Shown: positions 43,063 to 53,981 of the stretch, piece by piece
Position numbering within the stretch: the stretch's first letter is position 1
Layout of the letters: each line of letters begins with the position of its first letter
NCBI RefSeq assembly: GCF_021462225.1
Contig: NC_061797.1
Coordinates: 2,721,001 to 2,785,000 of the forward strand
Length of the DNA stretch: 64,000 nucleotides
Source of the DNA: Girardinichthys multiradiatus
Lineage: Eukaryota; Chordata; Actinopteri; Cyprinodontiformes; Goodeidae
Reading direction: 5' to 3'
Made by a program: the position numbers and the translations under genes
The notes under the pieces: generated by a model
What the model was told of the DNA's origin: nothing
Seen by the model: the letters and a program-made list of their open reading frames with translations, nothing else
Databases searched by the model: none

Positions 43063-43594
43063 GTGATGGACAAAGATGGACTCAGGTTTGACATATATGA
43101 AAGTGGTAACCTGTACTATTTACCCACAATTGAGGTTGTGACAGATGAATGTAAAGTATGCCATGATTTGCAGACTTGGCAAGAGATTTTGGGCCATTGC
43201 AATTATGAGGATGTAGAAAAGCTTCAAAAGATAGTTAAAGGTATGAAGATAAAAGGAAGCAAAACTAAACCAGGGCAGTTGTGTGAGGTGTGTACAAAAG
43301 GGAAATTCACCCAGACTAGAAACAGAGAGCCAGACAAAAAGGCTGACAGACCTTTACAACTAGTTCACACTGATCTAACAGGCCCCATGTCAACACCCAG
43401 CATAGAAGGTTACAGATATGCACAGTCATTTACAGACGATTATTCTGGCATTATCATGGTCTATTTTTTGAAGTCCAAGACTGATACTCTTCAAGCCACT
43501 GAGAAATATTTGGCGGACATGGCACCTTATGGGGAAGTGAAGTGTATCCGCTCAGATAATGGTACCGAGTTTACAGACAAAAAGTATAGAGCTA
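43063..43594 (+). pseudogene. Copia pre-integrase and integrase N-terminal part, cut by an LTR insertion
   Basis: It is in frame with gag-protease. The GAG-pre-integrase region ends LCEVCTKGKFTQTRNREPDK (Cys pair of the zinc-binding module), followed by LVHTDLTGPMSTPSIEGYRY (first catalytic Asp), SFTDDYSG and CIRSDNGTEFTDKKYRAM (second Asp). Reading stops being copia after KKYRA at 43594, where the solo LTR begins; it resumes at 44984. Confidence 0.85.
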
Positions 43595-44983
43595 TGTCGG
43601 ACCACTTGTTTGCTGAGTATTGGACTATCTGCAAGTTGTTGGACGTCACTGTGCCCCTCCAATGGCATCGGCCATTTTGTACCCAGGACAGCCCGCTCCT
43701 ACATATCCCATCGAGCATTGCGACTGATATGACTGGGCGTCCCAAGTCTGACGTCACAGGACGCTATATAGGAAGGCGCTCATGTTTGAAAACTTGCCTT
43801 CTGCTAGGACCGGACTAGTAATCGAAGTGCGCCATTTCAACAGGGGAGATCTTTGCAGAGTTCATTCATTCTCTCTCGTTGGACAACGAACAATTCATAA
43901 CTGAGGTTTTTGGACTAAGAAGGCCAGAGATTTCACTTTGCCGATCGAAGACATGAGTTGAACACGTAACTGAGAACACAGAGTTTCGGAGACGAACCGC
44001 TATCGTGTTTCATTTCCAAGTCGACTTTGATGGTCAGATCATATTTTTCCTTTTTGTCAAGAAGACCAAAGGATGAAGACTGACCGCTTTCCCTGAAGTT
44101 AATTGTGGACGCACAATTAACTTACCCCCACTTTTCCTCGCTCGAATTCCCTCGCTCAGGAAGAAGATGACACCAAGTAAAACCCATCTTTTATTTAATC
44201 TTTTATTTCTTTATTAGAAGGCCTGGGCAGGGTCAGAGGTTGTAGAAGCGATCAGAATCGCTGGTTAGGATCTCATGTGTTCTGAATAATATGTGCATGT
44301 AACCTTGCTTATTGAAACTTTGATGTGTTATGTTGATATCGGGATCCGCCGCGGTCCTAGAGCTGTTTGTGTTTACTATCTGAGAGTCAACGCGGGTGCG
44401 TTGTAAGACTGGACTGTTAAAACGACCTCATGGTAAAATTCTCCATTTCCCCTTTGTCTTCAATCTCACTGTGCTAGCTTGCCGCCAAAAGTTAGAATCC
44501 TTTGTGCTCAGGAGTTAGGGGGAAGTTTTATGATCAGAAGACCATAAAGGACAGTTGGAGCTGTGCTCCAACCCCCCACCACTCGCCACCACACCACCAC
44601 TCATATTCTCATTTTCCTTTGTCTGTAGTGCCATAAACTGCTGGTTGATTCAATACATACCCACTACCGTTTGTTGATTTTTGCTTATTTAGATGTATTA
44701 CCCCTGTATTTGTAGAATTTTGCATGTTGAGTAGGTGAAAATTAATAAATATTCACATAGATAAAGAGAGAGCGTTTTGTGTTTCATTGTGTGCGAAAGT
44801 GATGTGTCAGTCAAAATAAGGTTCAAGTTCCACACGTTTCGGCAGAAATGGTCGATTAAACAGTGACATCAATGATTTATTTTATTTTCAGAGTTCAATA
44901 GTTATTAATTATTACGGAGTATTCAACGGTTGTAATTATAATTATTGATCAAGATTAATCAATCAATAATCATAAACCCAACA
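43595..44983 (+). mobile_element. Solo LTR (1389 bp) inserted in copia integrase, TSD GCTA
   Basis: It begins TGTCGGACCACT and ends AAACCCAACA. GCTA at 43591-43594 is repeated at 44984-44987. Removal of the insert plus one GCTA restores the copia sequence. A TATA-like box (gctatataggaagg) lies near 43762 and AATAAA near 44743, supporting plus orientation. The 4-bp duplication fits an ERV or some gypsy families. No internal region is present, so recombination between LTRs probably removed it. The family is not recognised. Confidence 0.8.
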
Positions 44984-45601
44984 GCTATGTTAACCAAGAA
45001 TAAGATCAGGCATGAGACTTCGGCACCTTATTCACCACACCAGAATGGAACAACAGAGAGAGCTTGGAGAACCCTCAATGACATGTCCAGATGTCTGTTA
45101 CTAGAAAGTAAGTTACCAGATAAGTTTTGGAACTATGCTATGCAAGCCGCAGCATATGTGAGGAACAGATGCTACAACAGACGAACAGATAAGACACCTT
45201 ATGAAATGATCCCAGGAAAACAACCAAATGTGTCCAAGTTGCAGAAATTTGGGTCACAGTGTTATGCTTACAAGCAGGAGAAGAGCAAGTTTGACTCAAG
45301 AAGTGAGCAAGGTATCTTTATCGGTTATGACAAAAACAGCCCGGCATATCTAGTGTATTATCCTAACACTGAAAAGATACAGAAACATAGACTGGTAAGA
45401 TTCACAACTAAAACAACAAGAGAAGAAGAGTCACAAACTGAGCCTACCATAGAATATGTTCAAGAGGATCTGTACACAAGAACTCTTGAAAAAGACAATG
45501 GAAGTGTTGAAAATGAACCTGATAAAAGATATATTTCTGAGGTTGCACCAGAACAGACTGTAACTAGAAGGAACCCCCCAAGAAACAGAAAAAAACCATA
45601 G
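44984..45601 (+). pseudogene. Copia integrase C-terminal part
   Basis: It continues LTKNKIRHETSAPYSPHQNG with TTERAWRTLNDMSRCLL (catalytic Glu helix). Next come ESKLPDKFWNYAMQAAAYVR and the conserved DKTPYEMIPGKQPNVSKLQK, and GIFIGYDKNSPAYLVYYPNT near the end. It stops at TAG 45599-45601; a short out-of-frame linker follows before RT. Confidence 0.85.
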
Positions 45602-45702
45602 CACCTACAGGATTTTGAGATTGAGGATGCAGTAGATAAACTACAAATGAGTGTAGAGTAGACTCTTGTTACAGAGCAGTTTGCAATATTCCTCAAACTT
45701 AT

Positions 45703-46810
45703 ATGGAAGCTATTGCATCGCCTAATTCAAGGCAATGGAAAAAAGCTATGAGAGAGGAAATACAGTCTCTGACAGAAAATGAGACTTTCATACTCACCCA
45801 GCTACCACACGGCAAAACGACAGTAGGGGAAAAATGGGTTTTTGCACTAAAAAATGAGGTTGATGGAACTGATAGATTTAAAGCAAGGTTACAATCAAAA
45901 ACAAAGCATCGACTATGAAGAGACATTTTCACCAACAGCTGACATGACAAGTGTAAGAGTGGTTATGCAAAAAGCAGCACAAGAACATCTAATATTACAT
46001 CAGATGGATGTTAAATCCGCATATTTGCATGCGCCTATCGACCACGAAATTTACATAGACCAACCAGAAGGTTTTGATAAAAAGTCTAAAACAGGAGAAA
46101 AACTTGTTTGCAAGCTACAAAAGTCTCTCTATGGTCTAAAACAATCAGGCAGAAATTGGAATGATTTACTGCATGTTTACTTGAGTGAAAATGGTTACAA
46201 ACAAAACCCTAGTGACCAATGTTTGTATAGTAGAGAGAAAAATGGTGAAAAGATCATCTTACTGGTATGGGTGGATGACCTTATCATTGCAGCCAACAGT
46301 GAGGAGGTTTTGAAGGAAGCTAAGAAGATGCTAAATGAAAAGTTCAAAATGAAAGACCTAGGAAGACTGAAACATTTTCTAGGAATAGATTTTGATCAAA
46401 CAGAAGAACAAGTTAAAATGTCACAGAAGAAATATATCACCAAAATATTAAAGAGATTTGGAATGGAGGATTGCAAACCAAGAGAGACTCCATGTGAACC
46501 AAAGCTAGAGTATTCAGATAATGCTGACAGAATGGAAAATCCAAGAAAGTACAGAGAAGCAGTGGGGAGTTTAATATATTTGTCCACATGTACACGACCA
46601 GACATAAGTTTTGTGGTCAGTAAACTGGCGCAACACCTCACTGAACCAACAGTAGAGCACTGGAATACAGTGAAACACGTTCTCCGATATCTAAAAGGTA
46701 CAGCAGAAAAAGAGTTAAGTTTTAAAACAATTAATTCACAAAACCTCGGACTAAACATTTTCTGTGATGCTGATTGGGCATCAGATACAACTGATAGGAA
46801 AGTTCTTTGA
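45703..46810 (+). pseudogene. Copia reverse transcriptase, one frameshift
   Basis: The frame from 45703 (MEAIASPNSRQWKKAMREEI) shifts at about 45890 (FKARL) into the frame that carries ETFSPTADMTSVRVVM and HQMDVKSAYLHAPIDHEIYI with a catalytic Asp. It then carries KSLYGLKQSGRNWNDLLHVY and LLVWVDDLIIAANSEE (active site VDD), and ends with SLIYLSTCTRPDISFVVSKL and HVLRYLKGTAEKEL. The RNase H start FCDADWASDTTDRK breaks at 46806-46810, where a deletion of some 20 codons is inferred from the 6498-6770 relative. Confidence 0.88.
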
Positions 46811-47181
46811 TCTCTTGGAAGACGAAGAAGCAACCAACAGTGGCACTGTCTACCTGCGAGGCAGAGTACATATCATTAGCATCTGCAATACAAGAATGTC
46901 TTTTTCTGGAACAACTTCTGAAGGCCATAGATAGTTACCAGTATTCACAAACAAAAGTTTATGAAGACAACCAAGGCACTATTGCACTGGCTAAGAACCC
47001 AGTGAACCAACAGAGATGGAAACATATTGATATTAAGTAGCATTTTATTAGGGAAGTAGTAAACACTGAACAGGTAGTGCTGCAATATTGTCCTACTGAT
47101 CAAATGCTTGCAGATTTAATGACAAAACCTGCTACTAAATTAAAACTGAAAAAGTTTTCCCAGGAGATATTTGGCACATAA
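46811..47181 (+). pseudogene. Copia RNase H C-terminal part
   Basis: ISWKTKKQPTVALSTCEAEY and YEDNQGTIALAKNPVNQQRW supply RNase H catalytic Glu and Asp regions. A TAG at 47038-47040 interrupts, after which FIREVVNTEQVVLQYCPTDQ and LADLMTKPATKLKLKKF continue in the same frame to the end of pol near 47181. Confidence 0.85.
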
Positions 47182-47221
47182 ATATGCAGGGATATGTTTT
47201 CAAGATAACTCGGTGAGTTAC

Positions 47222-47234
47222 GAGCGAGTGGGGG
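47222..47234 (+). promoter_or_regulatory. Polypurine tract of the copia element
   Basis: gagcgagtggggg lies immediately before the 3' LTR. It would prime plus-strand DNA synthesis. Confidence 0.8.
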
Positions 47235-47488
47235 TGTTAAACTTTACTATTGTAAACGCTCTTACTCAACCTGTTTCAATACTGCCACCTGTTGTTGCGA
47301 CGTCATTATGTCATGATTTTACGTTTTACTTTTACTGAAGAGGATGGCGCTGTAAGCAAAAGGGCTTACATGTAACTTTGTTAAAGTTCTTCAATAAATA
47401 TGTCTGATAGAGGCTGAAGAAACTCACAGACTCACTTATTTTCATCTCTCTGCAACGTAAATACCTCTGCGCACCACTCATCGCAACA
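47235..47488 (+). repeat. 3' LTR of the copia element (254 bp)
   Basis: It begins TGTTAAAC and ends CGCAACA. It lacks about 34 bp present in the 5' LTR between tgttgttg and gacgtcattatg. Confidence 0.95.
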
Positions 47489-47493
47489 CAGAC

Positions 47494-47935
47494 AATGCAC
47501 TTTATAAATAGCATTTTCCTGTTAAAGGCAAGAGTAAAAAATATTCCTTAGTCCTAATTTATTTATTTTGCGCAATATACTCCGTTTTTCCTTTTGCTGA
47601 GTCACAAAGACAACAAGAAAAATTTGCATTTGCTGCAACAATGCGTGTGAATGTTGTGCACTGAATCTGTTAGCAATAAGCTGGCAGAAACATGTTGAAC
47701 ATGACAGCAGAAACCTTGATGAAACGTAAAGAATTAGCAGAAAACAGAAATGCTCAACAGCACAACAATTGGGAGCGTAATTTTCACATTTGCTATAAAC
47801 GCGCATGTTACGCCATATTCAGTGTCTTATCATATATTGTCATTTAAGGGGGTACTGTTGCAGATTCTCCTCGCCAGTCTGCTTTCCACTATGGTAGGGA
47901 GATTATATTGGATAAATACAGTGGCCGGGGGGTGC
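47494..47935. other. Gene-free spacer
   Basis: Nothing recognised between the copia 3' target duplication and the Harbinger left repeat array. Confidence 0.4.
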
Positions 47936-47940
47936 AAAAC

Positions 47941-48220
47941 AATTTAACATGATGCGAAACAAATTTACATTTCAGAAAACAAATTTACATTTCAGAAAAC
48001 AAATTTACATTTCAGAAAATAAATTTACATTTCAGAAAATAAATTTACATTTCAGAAAACAAATTTAACAAGATGCGAAACAAATTAACATTTCAGAAAA
48101 CAAATTTAACAAGATGCGAAACAATTTAACATTTCAGAAAACTAATTTACATTTCAGAAAACAAATTCACATTTCAGAAAACACTTTTACAAGTACTGAA
48201 ACAAATTTACATTTGACAAA
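47941..48220 (+). repeat. Left terminal tandem array, about 14 units of 20-21 bp
   Basis: Two unit types alternate irregularly: aaatttacatttcagaaaac (most) and aaatttaacaagatgcgaaac (three). The right terminus (56330-56412) carries only about four inverted units, so the arms are unequal. Confidence 0.95.
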
Positions 48221-48549
48221 ATCAACCGGAAAGGGAATGCACCAACGCCGAGGCTGACCCGGAAGTCAGCCTCAGGGGCTGCATCCTTCGAAGGACCCGG
48301 TCTACGTGGGCTGGGTCCTTCGTCGACCGCTAAAACCAGCGCCATAGAAAGAAAGGGTCCTTGGCCTCGTCTCGTCTTGTCTTGTCTCAGTGGGCGGTTT
48401 TTGTGGAGCTGGAGGTCGACGCGGTGCACGAGCGGAGCGCGAAACTTCGGTCTGAAAACGCTGGTCTACTTAGAACCCCACAGTGGTAGAAATTATTTAC
48501 TTTTGGAAGTGGCAGTAAAAGGCATAAACTGGTATGTGAATGGTTCAGA

Positions 48550-49730
48550 ATGGATACACAGGAGGACAATATGGACTTTGATGAATGGACGCCAGTAAGT
48601 AGAGGGAGAGGACGCGGAAGAGGTAAAGCAGAAGAAGGGAAATTGTTAGACAGCCAAAGGAGTAAAAGAGAGCTGGAAGAAAACAGTTCTGAAGAAGAGA
48701 GAGTAGTTAGGAGGAAAATCGGAAGGGAAGAATGTAAAATAATATTAAAGATAAAAAATGAAGAAGAAAAAGAGAACCTGAGTCCTATTTCACTATCTAG
48801 AGAAATAAAAAAAAAAGATAGGAGATGTTGAAATGGTGAAGGTCTTGAGAGATGGAAATATACTGGTGGTGTGTAAAACTGAAGAACAAAGAAGAAAGGC
48901 TTTACAAGTTGAAAACATTTGCAAGAAAACGGTGACAGAGAGGAAGATTATAGGAGAAGATAAAATCATTTGGGGGGTAAATTATGGCATTCCTCTGGAG
49001 GAAGATATAGACAAGTTAAAAAAAAAGCATTGTTGGTGCAAAGATAAAAAATCTCAAAAGACTGACAAAAAATGTGAATGGAGAAAGAGTAGGAAGCCTG
49101 TCAATTTTAATAGATTTTGAAGGAAAGGTGTTGCCACAAAATGTTAAAATAGGATATCTGAGTTTTTCTGTGAGGCCTTTCATTCCTCCACCACTAAGAT
49201 GTTTTAAATGTCAGAGATATGGTCACATAGCAGCTGTCTGTAAAGGAAAACAAAGATGTCCAAAATGTGGAGAAGATCACAGAATTGAAGATTGTGGGGA
49301 AGAAGTGCAGGAAAAATGTTGCAATTGTGGAGGGCAACATAGAGTTACATTCGGGGGATGTGAGGTAAGGAAGAAAGCAAAAGAAATCCAACAAATTAAA
49401 ATGACTAAAAACATAAGCTATGCCGAAGCAGTCAAAAATGTACAGAAAGAAAGATCAAGGGATGAAGGTCAAATTAGGATTCAAGATTATCAACAAAGAA
49501 AAGTAGAATCAGAGGAAAATGTTACAATGTCTGTGGAAAAACTGATATTATTTATAGCTTATGTCATTAACTGCACTGAACAGGCTAAACACAAAACAGA
49601 AAAGATTAAAATAATAGTCAGAGGAGCAGAAAAGTTCTTAAGGTTTAAAGAAGGATCTTCAGAAAACATTAATAAAAAGTTAGAAACAGATGGGAGGCAA
49701 GGAGGAACCCCAACTGATAGAAATATATGA
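48550..49730 (+). pseudogene. LINE ORF1 (gag-like, three zinc knuckles), two frame breaks
   Basis: The start is ATG 48550 (MDTQEDNMDFDEWTPVSRGR). The frame breaks in an A8 run near 48808-48817. It resumes as VKVLRDGNILVVCKTEEQRR (an RRM-like fold is plausible), breaks again in an A run near 49020 and continues to 49730. The nucleocapsid-like region reads CFKCQRYGHIAAVC, CPKCGEDHRIEDC and CCNCGGQHRVTFGGC. ORF1 proteins bind element RNA. The last codon overlaps the ORF2 start (ATGA at 49727-49730), suggesting termination-reinitiation in the intact element. Both breaks are in homopolymers. Confidence 0.85.
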
Positions 49731-52700
49731 TAATATTACAGTGGAATGCAAGAAGTTTAATCGCTAATGGACAGGAATTTAAAGGGTATATAGATGGAAT
49801 AGAAGAAAAACCAGAAATTATATGTATACAGGAGACGTGGTTAAAGCCAAACCTAGATTTTGTGTTTAAAGGGTATAATAATATCAGAAGAGATAGACTA
49901 GAAGGAAGTGGAGGAGGATGTGGAATATTTATAAAAGAAGGGATACAATATCAGATATTAGGAAAAGGCAAAGAGTTAGAATATATAGTAGTTGAAATTT
50001 ACAATAAAAAGGAAAAATGTAAAATAATAAATTTTTATAATCCATGTAAAATATTATCATTTGAGTTGATGGATGAATTAATGGGATACTTAGAAGGAAA
50101 AGTAATCTGGTGTGGAGATTTTAATGCTAACAGCACATTATGGGGAAAATATAATGATAAAAATGGACAAGTTATTGAAGAAATAATGGAAATAAAAAAT
50201 TTGGTATGTATAAATAATGGAAGAGGAACAATAATTAATGTAAAAACAGGTACAGAATCTGTGATTGATTTAACAATAGTATCAAATTGTTTAGCCAATA
50301 ACTGTGAGTGGGACATTGACAAAGATACAACAGTAGGTAGTGATCATTACCCCATTAAAATCATAACAGGAATATTAATAAATAACAGAAATACAGGATT
50401 ATATAAAAGATGGAACATTAATAAGGCTGATTGGGAAAAATGTAAATATTTAAGTCAAAAGAAATTGGAAGAAATAGATGAGTCAATTTATATAAATAGT
50501 TTAAATATAAATATCTGTAAAAAGATCTTACAGGCTGCAGAAGAATCAATAAAAAAAGAAGGAAGAAAGAACGATAAAAAAAATTGTGCCATGGTGGACA
50601 AAAGATTGTAGTGAAGTAATAAAATTAAGAAATAAAGCATTTAAAATGTTAAAAAGTAACCCAATTTATCAGAATCTAATTGAGTACAAAAGAAAGCAGG
50701 CAAAGGTAAGAAAGATTATTAAACATGCAAAAAGAGAATATTGGAGAAACTTTTGTAATACCGTAGGGAGAGAAACAAAAATTGATCAAATTTGGAAAAC
50801 GATTAAAAGAATGAAGGGTATTAGAAAAGAATATGGATATCCTATATTAAAAATAGATAATATAACTATAACGGAAGATAAAGAAAAAGCAGAAATATTA
50901 GCTAAAACATTTAGTAAAATTCATAGTTCAAATAATATTAGTGAAGAGGGAAAGAAAAGTAGGGAAATCACAAAGATGAAATAGAAAGAATTAATTCAAA
51001 ATAATGTAGATACAAATAAATTAATAAATGAACCATTTACACAAGGAGAATTGAACTTTGTAACCAGGAAAACAAAAAATACATCACCTGGAAAAGATCA
51101 AATGTACTATACGATGATAGAACATCTTAATGACAAAGCAAAAGACAAAATATTAGAATTATACAATAAAGTCTGGGAGGAGGGAGAGCTGCCACAGAGC
51201 TGGAAGGAAGCAATAATTATTCCAATAGCTAAACCAGGAAAAGATAACACAAAACCAGAAAATTATAGACCAATCGCATTAACATCAAATATTTGTAAAA
51301 TAATGGAAAAAATGATTAATAATAGATTAACATATTATTTAAATATTAATGGATATATATCTAGAAATCAAAATGGGTTTAGAAAAGGGAGAAGCACAAA
51401 CGACTGCATTATGTTTAGAATATGAAATTAGGAGAGCACAAATAAACAAAGAAAATGTAGTAGCTGTATTTTTTGATATAGAAAAAGCTTATGACATGAT
51501 GTGGGTTGAAGGATTATTAATTAAATTACATAAAATGGGTATTACTGGAAAAATGTATAACTGGATTAAAGATTTTTTATCAAATAGAAAAATACAAGTA
51601 AGAATTGGTCAAGAATTGTCAGATAAATATATAATAGATAATGGTACTCCTCAAGGAAGTATTATAAGTCCGTTATTGTTTTCTATAATGATAAATGATG
51701 TATTTAAAAATATTGGTAAGGAAGTCGGTTGCTCACTATTTGCAGATGATGGAGCTATATGGAAAAGGGGTCGTAATATTAAACTTATTGAAAAGAAAAT
51801 ACAGGATGAGATTATTAGAATAGAACAATGTTCATATCAATCAGGGTTTAAATTCTCAGTGGAAAAAACAAAAGTAATGGTGTTTACACAGAAAATGAAA
51901 AGAGAAAATATCAAACTAAAATTATACAATCAAGTTTTAGAACAAGTAAAAAATATAACATTTTTAGGTATATGGTTTGATGAAAAAATTATATGGAAAG
52001 TACATATAGAAAGAATCATAGATAAATGCAAACAAATATTAAACATTATGAGATGTATGGCTGGTATTGATTGGGGAGCAGATTGAACATCATTAAAAAG
52101 AATTTATACAGGATTAATTAGATCAAATATTGATTATGGAAGTATAATTTATGGATCAGCAGCAAACACTCATCTTATAAAATTAGACAATATACAACAT
52201 CAAGCTTTAAGAATTTGTACAGGAGCAATCAGAACCAGTCCAATAGCAGCACTTCAGGTAGAGATGGGAGAGATGCCATTAGATCTAAGAAGGAAACAGT
52301 TAGCAATAAATTACTGGATAAACTTACAAAGCAATAATCCGGATCATCCCACACGTGATATTTTAAAACCATGCTGGGAAAAAGAAAAAAAAACAAGTTA
52401 AGAGTTTTGGTTGTATTATCAATAATATAGCAGAAGAATTTCAAATATATGAAAAAGAAATAAGTTCAATGTTGCCTTTGCCAGTAGTGCCACCGTGGCT
52501 ATTACCAGAAGCAGTGATGGATATGGCATTGATGGAAAAGAAAAAGGATCCAAAATGTAGATTAGATTCAAGTATAATACAAGAATATATAAACAATTAC
52601 TATCATTATGTCCAGATTTACACAGACGCATCAAAAACAGATGAAAAAATAGGAGTAGCATTTGTAATACCAGAATTTAAAATAAAAGTAGGAAAAAGAA

Positions 52701-52744
52701 TTACAGATGGATTATCGATATATATCCCCTCTGGCTGTTCTTAG
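49727..52744 (+). pseudogene. LINE ORF2: endonuclease, reverse transcriptase, partial RNase H
   Basis: The AP-endonuclease domain (49727-50400) has LQWNARSL, CIQETWL, WCGDFNANSTLWG and VGSDHYPI, so Asn, Glu, Asp and His catalytic positions are present. A frameshift at about 50580 in an A run leads to the linker (VPWWTKDCSEVIKLRNKAFK). Further breaks occur near 50985 and 51400. RT has FFDIEKAYDMMW, GTPQGSIISPLLF and LFADDGAIW. A stop at 52084-52086 and a frameshift near 52400 precede IYTDASKTDEKIGVAFVIPE, the start of RNase H, which is cut off at about 52722. In intact relatives this enzyme performs target-primed integration. Five or more lesions make it dead. Confidence 0.88.
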
Positions 52745-52868
52745 ATAATTATATAATAATGCAGTGTTTTTGGTGTATTAGTATCTACTTGCTTTGATCA
52801 CTTAAAATATCCAGAAGTATGCCTTAAAAATAAAGTGTTTTTCCATCTCCATTCTTCCCATTTCTAGA

Positions 52869-53981
52869 CCAGAACCCTTTACTGCAGGATCAACCTGAGT
52901 GTCCCAGTCCTGATTGCTTCTTCAACCAGGAGGACACTAGGCCTGATTTTCGGCTGAGCAGGGAGTCTCTGACAGTGCTACTTAATCTTTTGCACCAGGA
53001 TAGGCAACATGGATGGGGTGCTACTATTGAGACCTTGGTTTTTCTTTTCTGGCTGGCAAGTGGCACATCCTACAGAGTGGTCTGCAGAGTGTTTGAGATG
53101 CCTCGCTCTACTGTCCATCGCATCGTCCACAGAGTTACAGAGGAGATCGTGGCTATTCGTCACCAGGTCATCTACCTTCTAAAGACCCCTGAGGACTCGA
53201 ACGCAGTGTCCCGTGAGTTTGCAGGGCTGGCACGCCACAGAGGTTTTCTTAAAGCTGTGGGTGCAATTAATGGCTGCCATATCCGCTTCAGGTGTCCAAG
53301 CAGCCCTGATGGTCAGTTCTACAGGAACAGGAAACTCTTCCCTTCCATAATCCTGCAAGCAGTTTCTGAGAGCCATTTTATTGACACGTTTGTGGGCTGG
53401 CCTGGGTCAGTGCATGACTCCACGGTGCTCCGCCACAGCCCACTACAGTTTATCCTCCTCCAGGGCATTTTATCCTTCCTGATGGAGGGTACCCATGCCT
53501 CCAATATCCACTCCCCCTCATCACTCCCTACAAGAGGACAAGACAGGGTGTGGAAGCCCAGCGCTTTAACAGCCATCATTCCAAAAACACGCTCTATAAT
53601 AGAGCGTGTTTTTGGGCCATCTTCCTACAAGCGCTGAAGGTGTACCACACCTTTGTACCTCATGTAAGTTTTGACCTAGATCCATTTTAATATATACGTT
53701 ATACATAATATATACACATACACATATATCTTTTAAATTGTTTTCAGGTCATAATAGCATGCGCCATCCTCCACAACATCTGCCTTGGTGCTGGGGATGT
53801 CATGGCCCCAGAAGATGACCCGGAGGAGGCTGTAGAAGAGGATGAGGGTGAGGTTTGGACTGAGACAGTCAGCGTTGCTCTCTGGTGGGACCAGCTTTCA
53901 GCTGAGGTGTTTGCCCTGGAGGAGGTACCACCAGAACATGACTACTGTGTCAGCCAAGTATTTTATTATAGATGTGATTAA
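52869..53981 (+). pseudogene. PIF/Harbinger transposase (DDE), one intron, frameshifted, first Asp replaced
   Basis: The exon begins after the acceptor cccatttctag at 52868 (reading DQNPLLQDQPECPSPDCFF). The HTH region GTSYRVVCRVFEMPRSTVHR is followed by the catalytic domain. GAINGCHIRF has Asn where Harbinger transposases have Asp. The second Asp is in GWPGSVHDSTVL and the Glu in SIIERVFG. A frameshift at about 53455 puts GHFILPDGGYPCLQYP and QGVEAQRFNSHHS in another frame, restored near 53585; a further base is missing near 53616. An 84-bp intron (53664-53747, gtaagt...ttttcag) leads to the final exon IIACAILHNICLGAGD with an acidic end, stopping at 53979-53981. Upstream exons may have been displaced by the LINE. 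It normally needs the Myb-like partner for nuclear import and TIR binding. Confidence 0.88.

Larger units (their letters stand above)
41633..47488 (+). mobile_element. Complete Ty1/copia retrotransposon with LTRs and 5-bp TSD
   Basis: The LTRs (41633-41920 and 47235-47488) begin TGTTAAAC and end CAACA. CAGAC at 41628-41632 and 47489-47493 is the target-site duplication. PBS, gag, protease, integrase, RT, RNase H and PPT lie in copia order. The integrase-before-RT order defines Ty1/copia. Vertebrate copia elements are few and I think of the fish Hydra-type group, but clade placement needs a tree. The copy is dead: stops, frameshifts, one deletion near 46806 and a 1.39-kb LTR insertion. Confidence 0.95.
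48385..52745 (+). mobile_element. I-clade (Nimb-like) LINE inserted in Harbinger, 3'-truncated
   Basis: It has ORF1 with zinc knuckles and ORF2 with endonuclease, RT and the start of RNase H. The presence of an RNase H domain after RT is typical of the I group. The 5' region looks complete with a GC-rich leader, but the element ends within RNase H, the reverse of usual LINE 5' truncation. Codons are strongly A-biased compared with the surrounding Harbinger genes. Confidence 0.85.

Noticed and set aside
43527..43757. Minus-strand 76-codon ORF at the start of the solo LTR
   Set aside because: It spans the copia-LTR junction, so it cannot be an ancestral gene.
47941..48220. Regular 20-bp repeats resembling a CRISPR array
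   Set aside because: Units are head-to-tail without spacers, the host is a eukaryote, and inverted copies close the same transposon at 56.3 kb.
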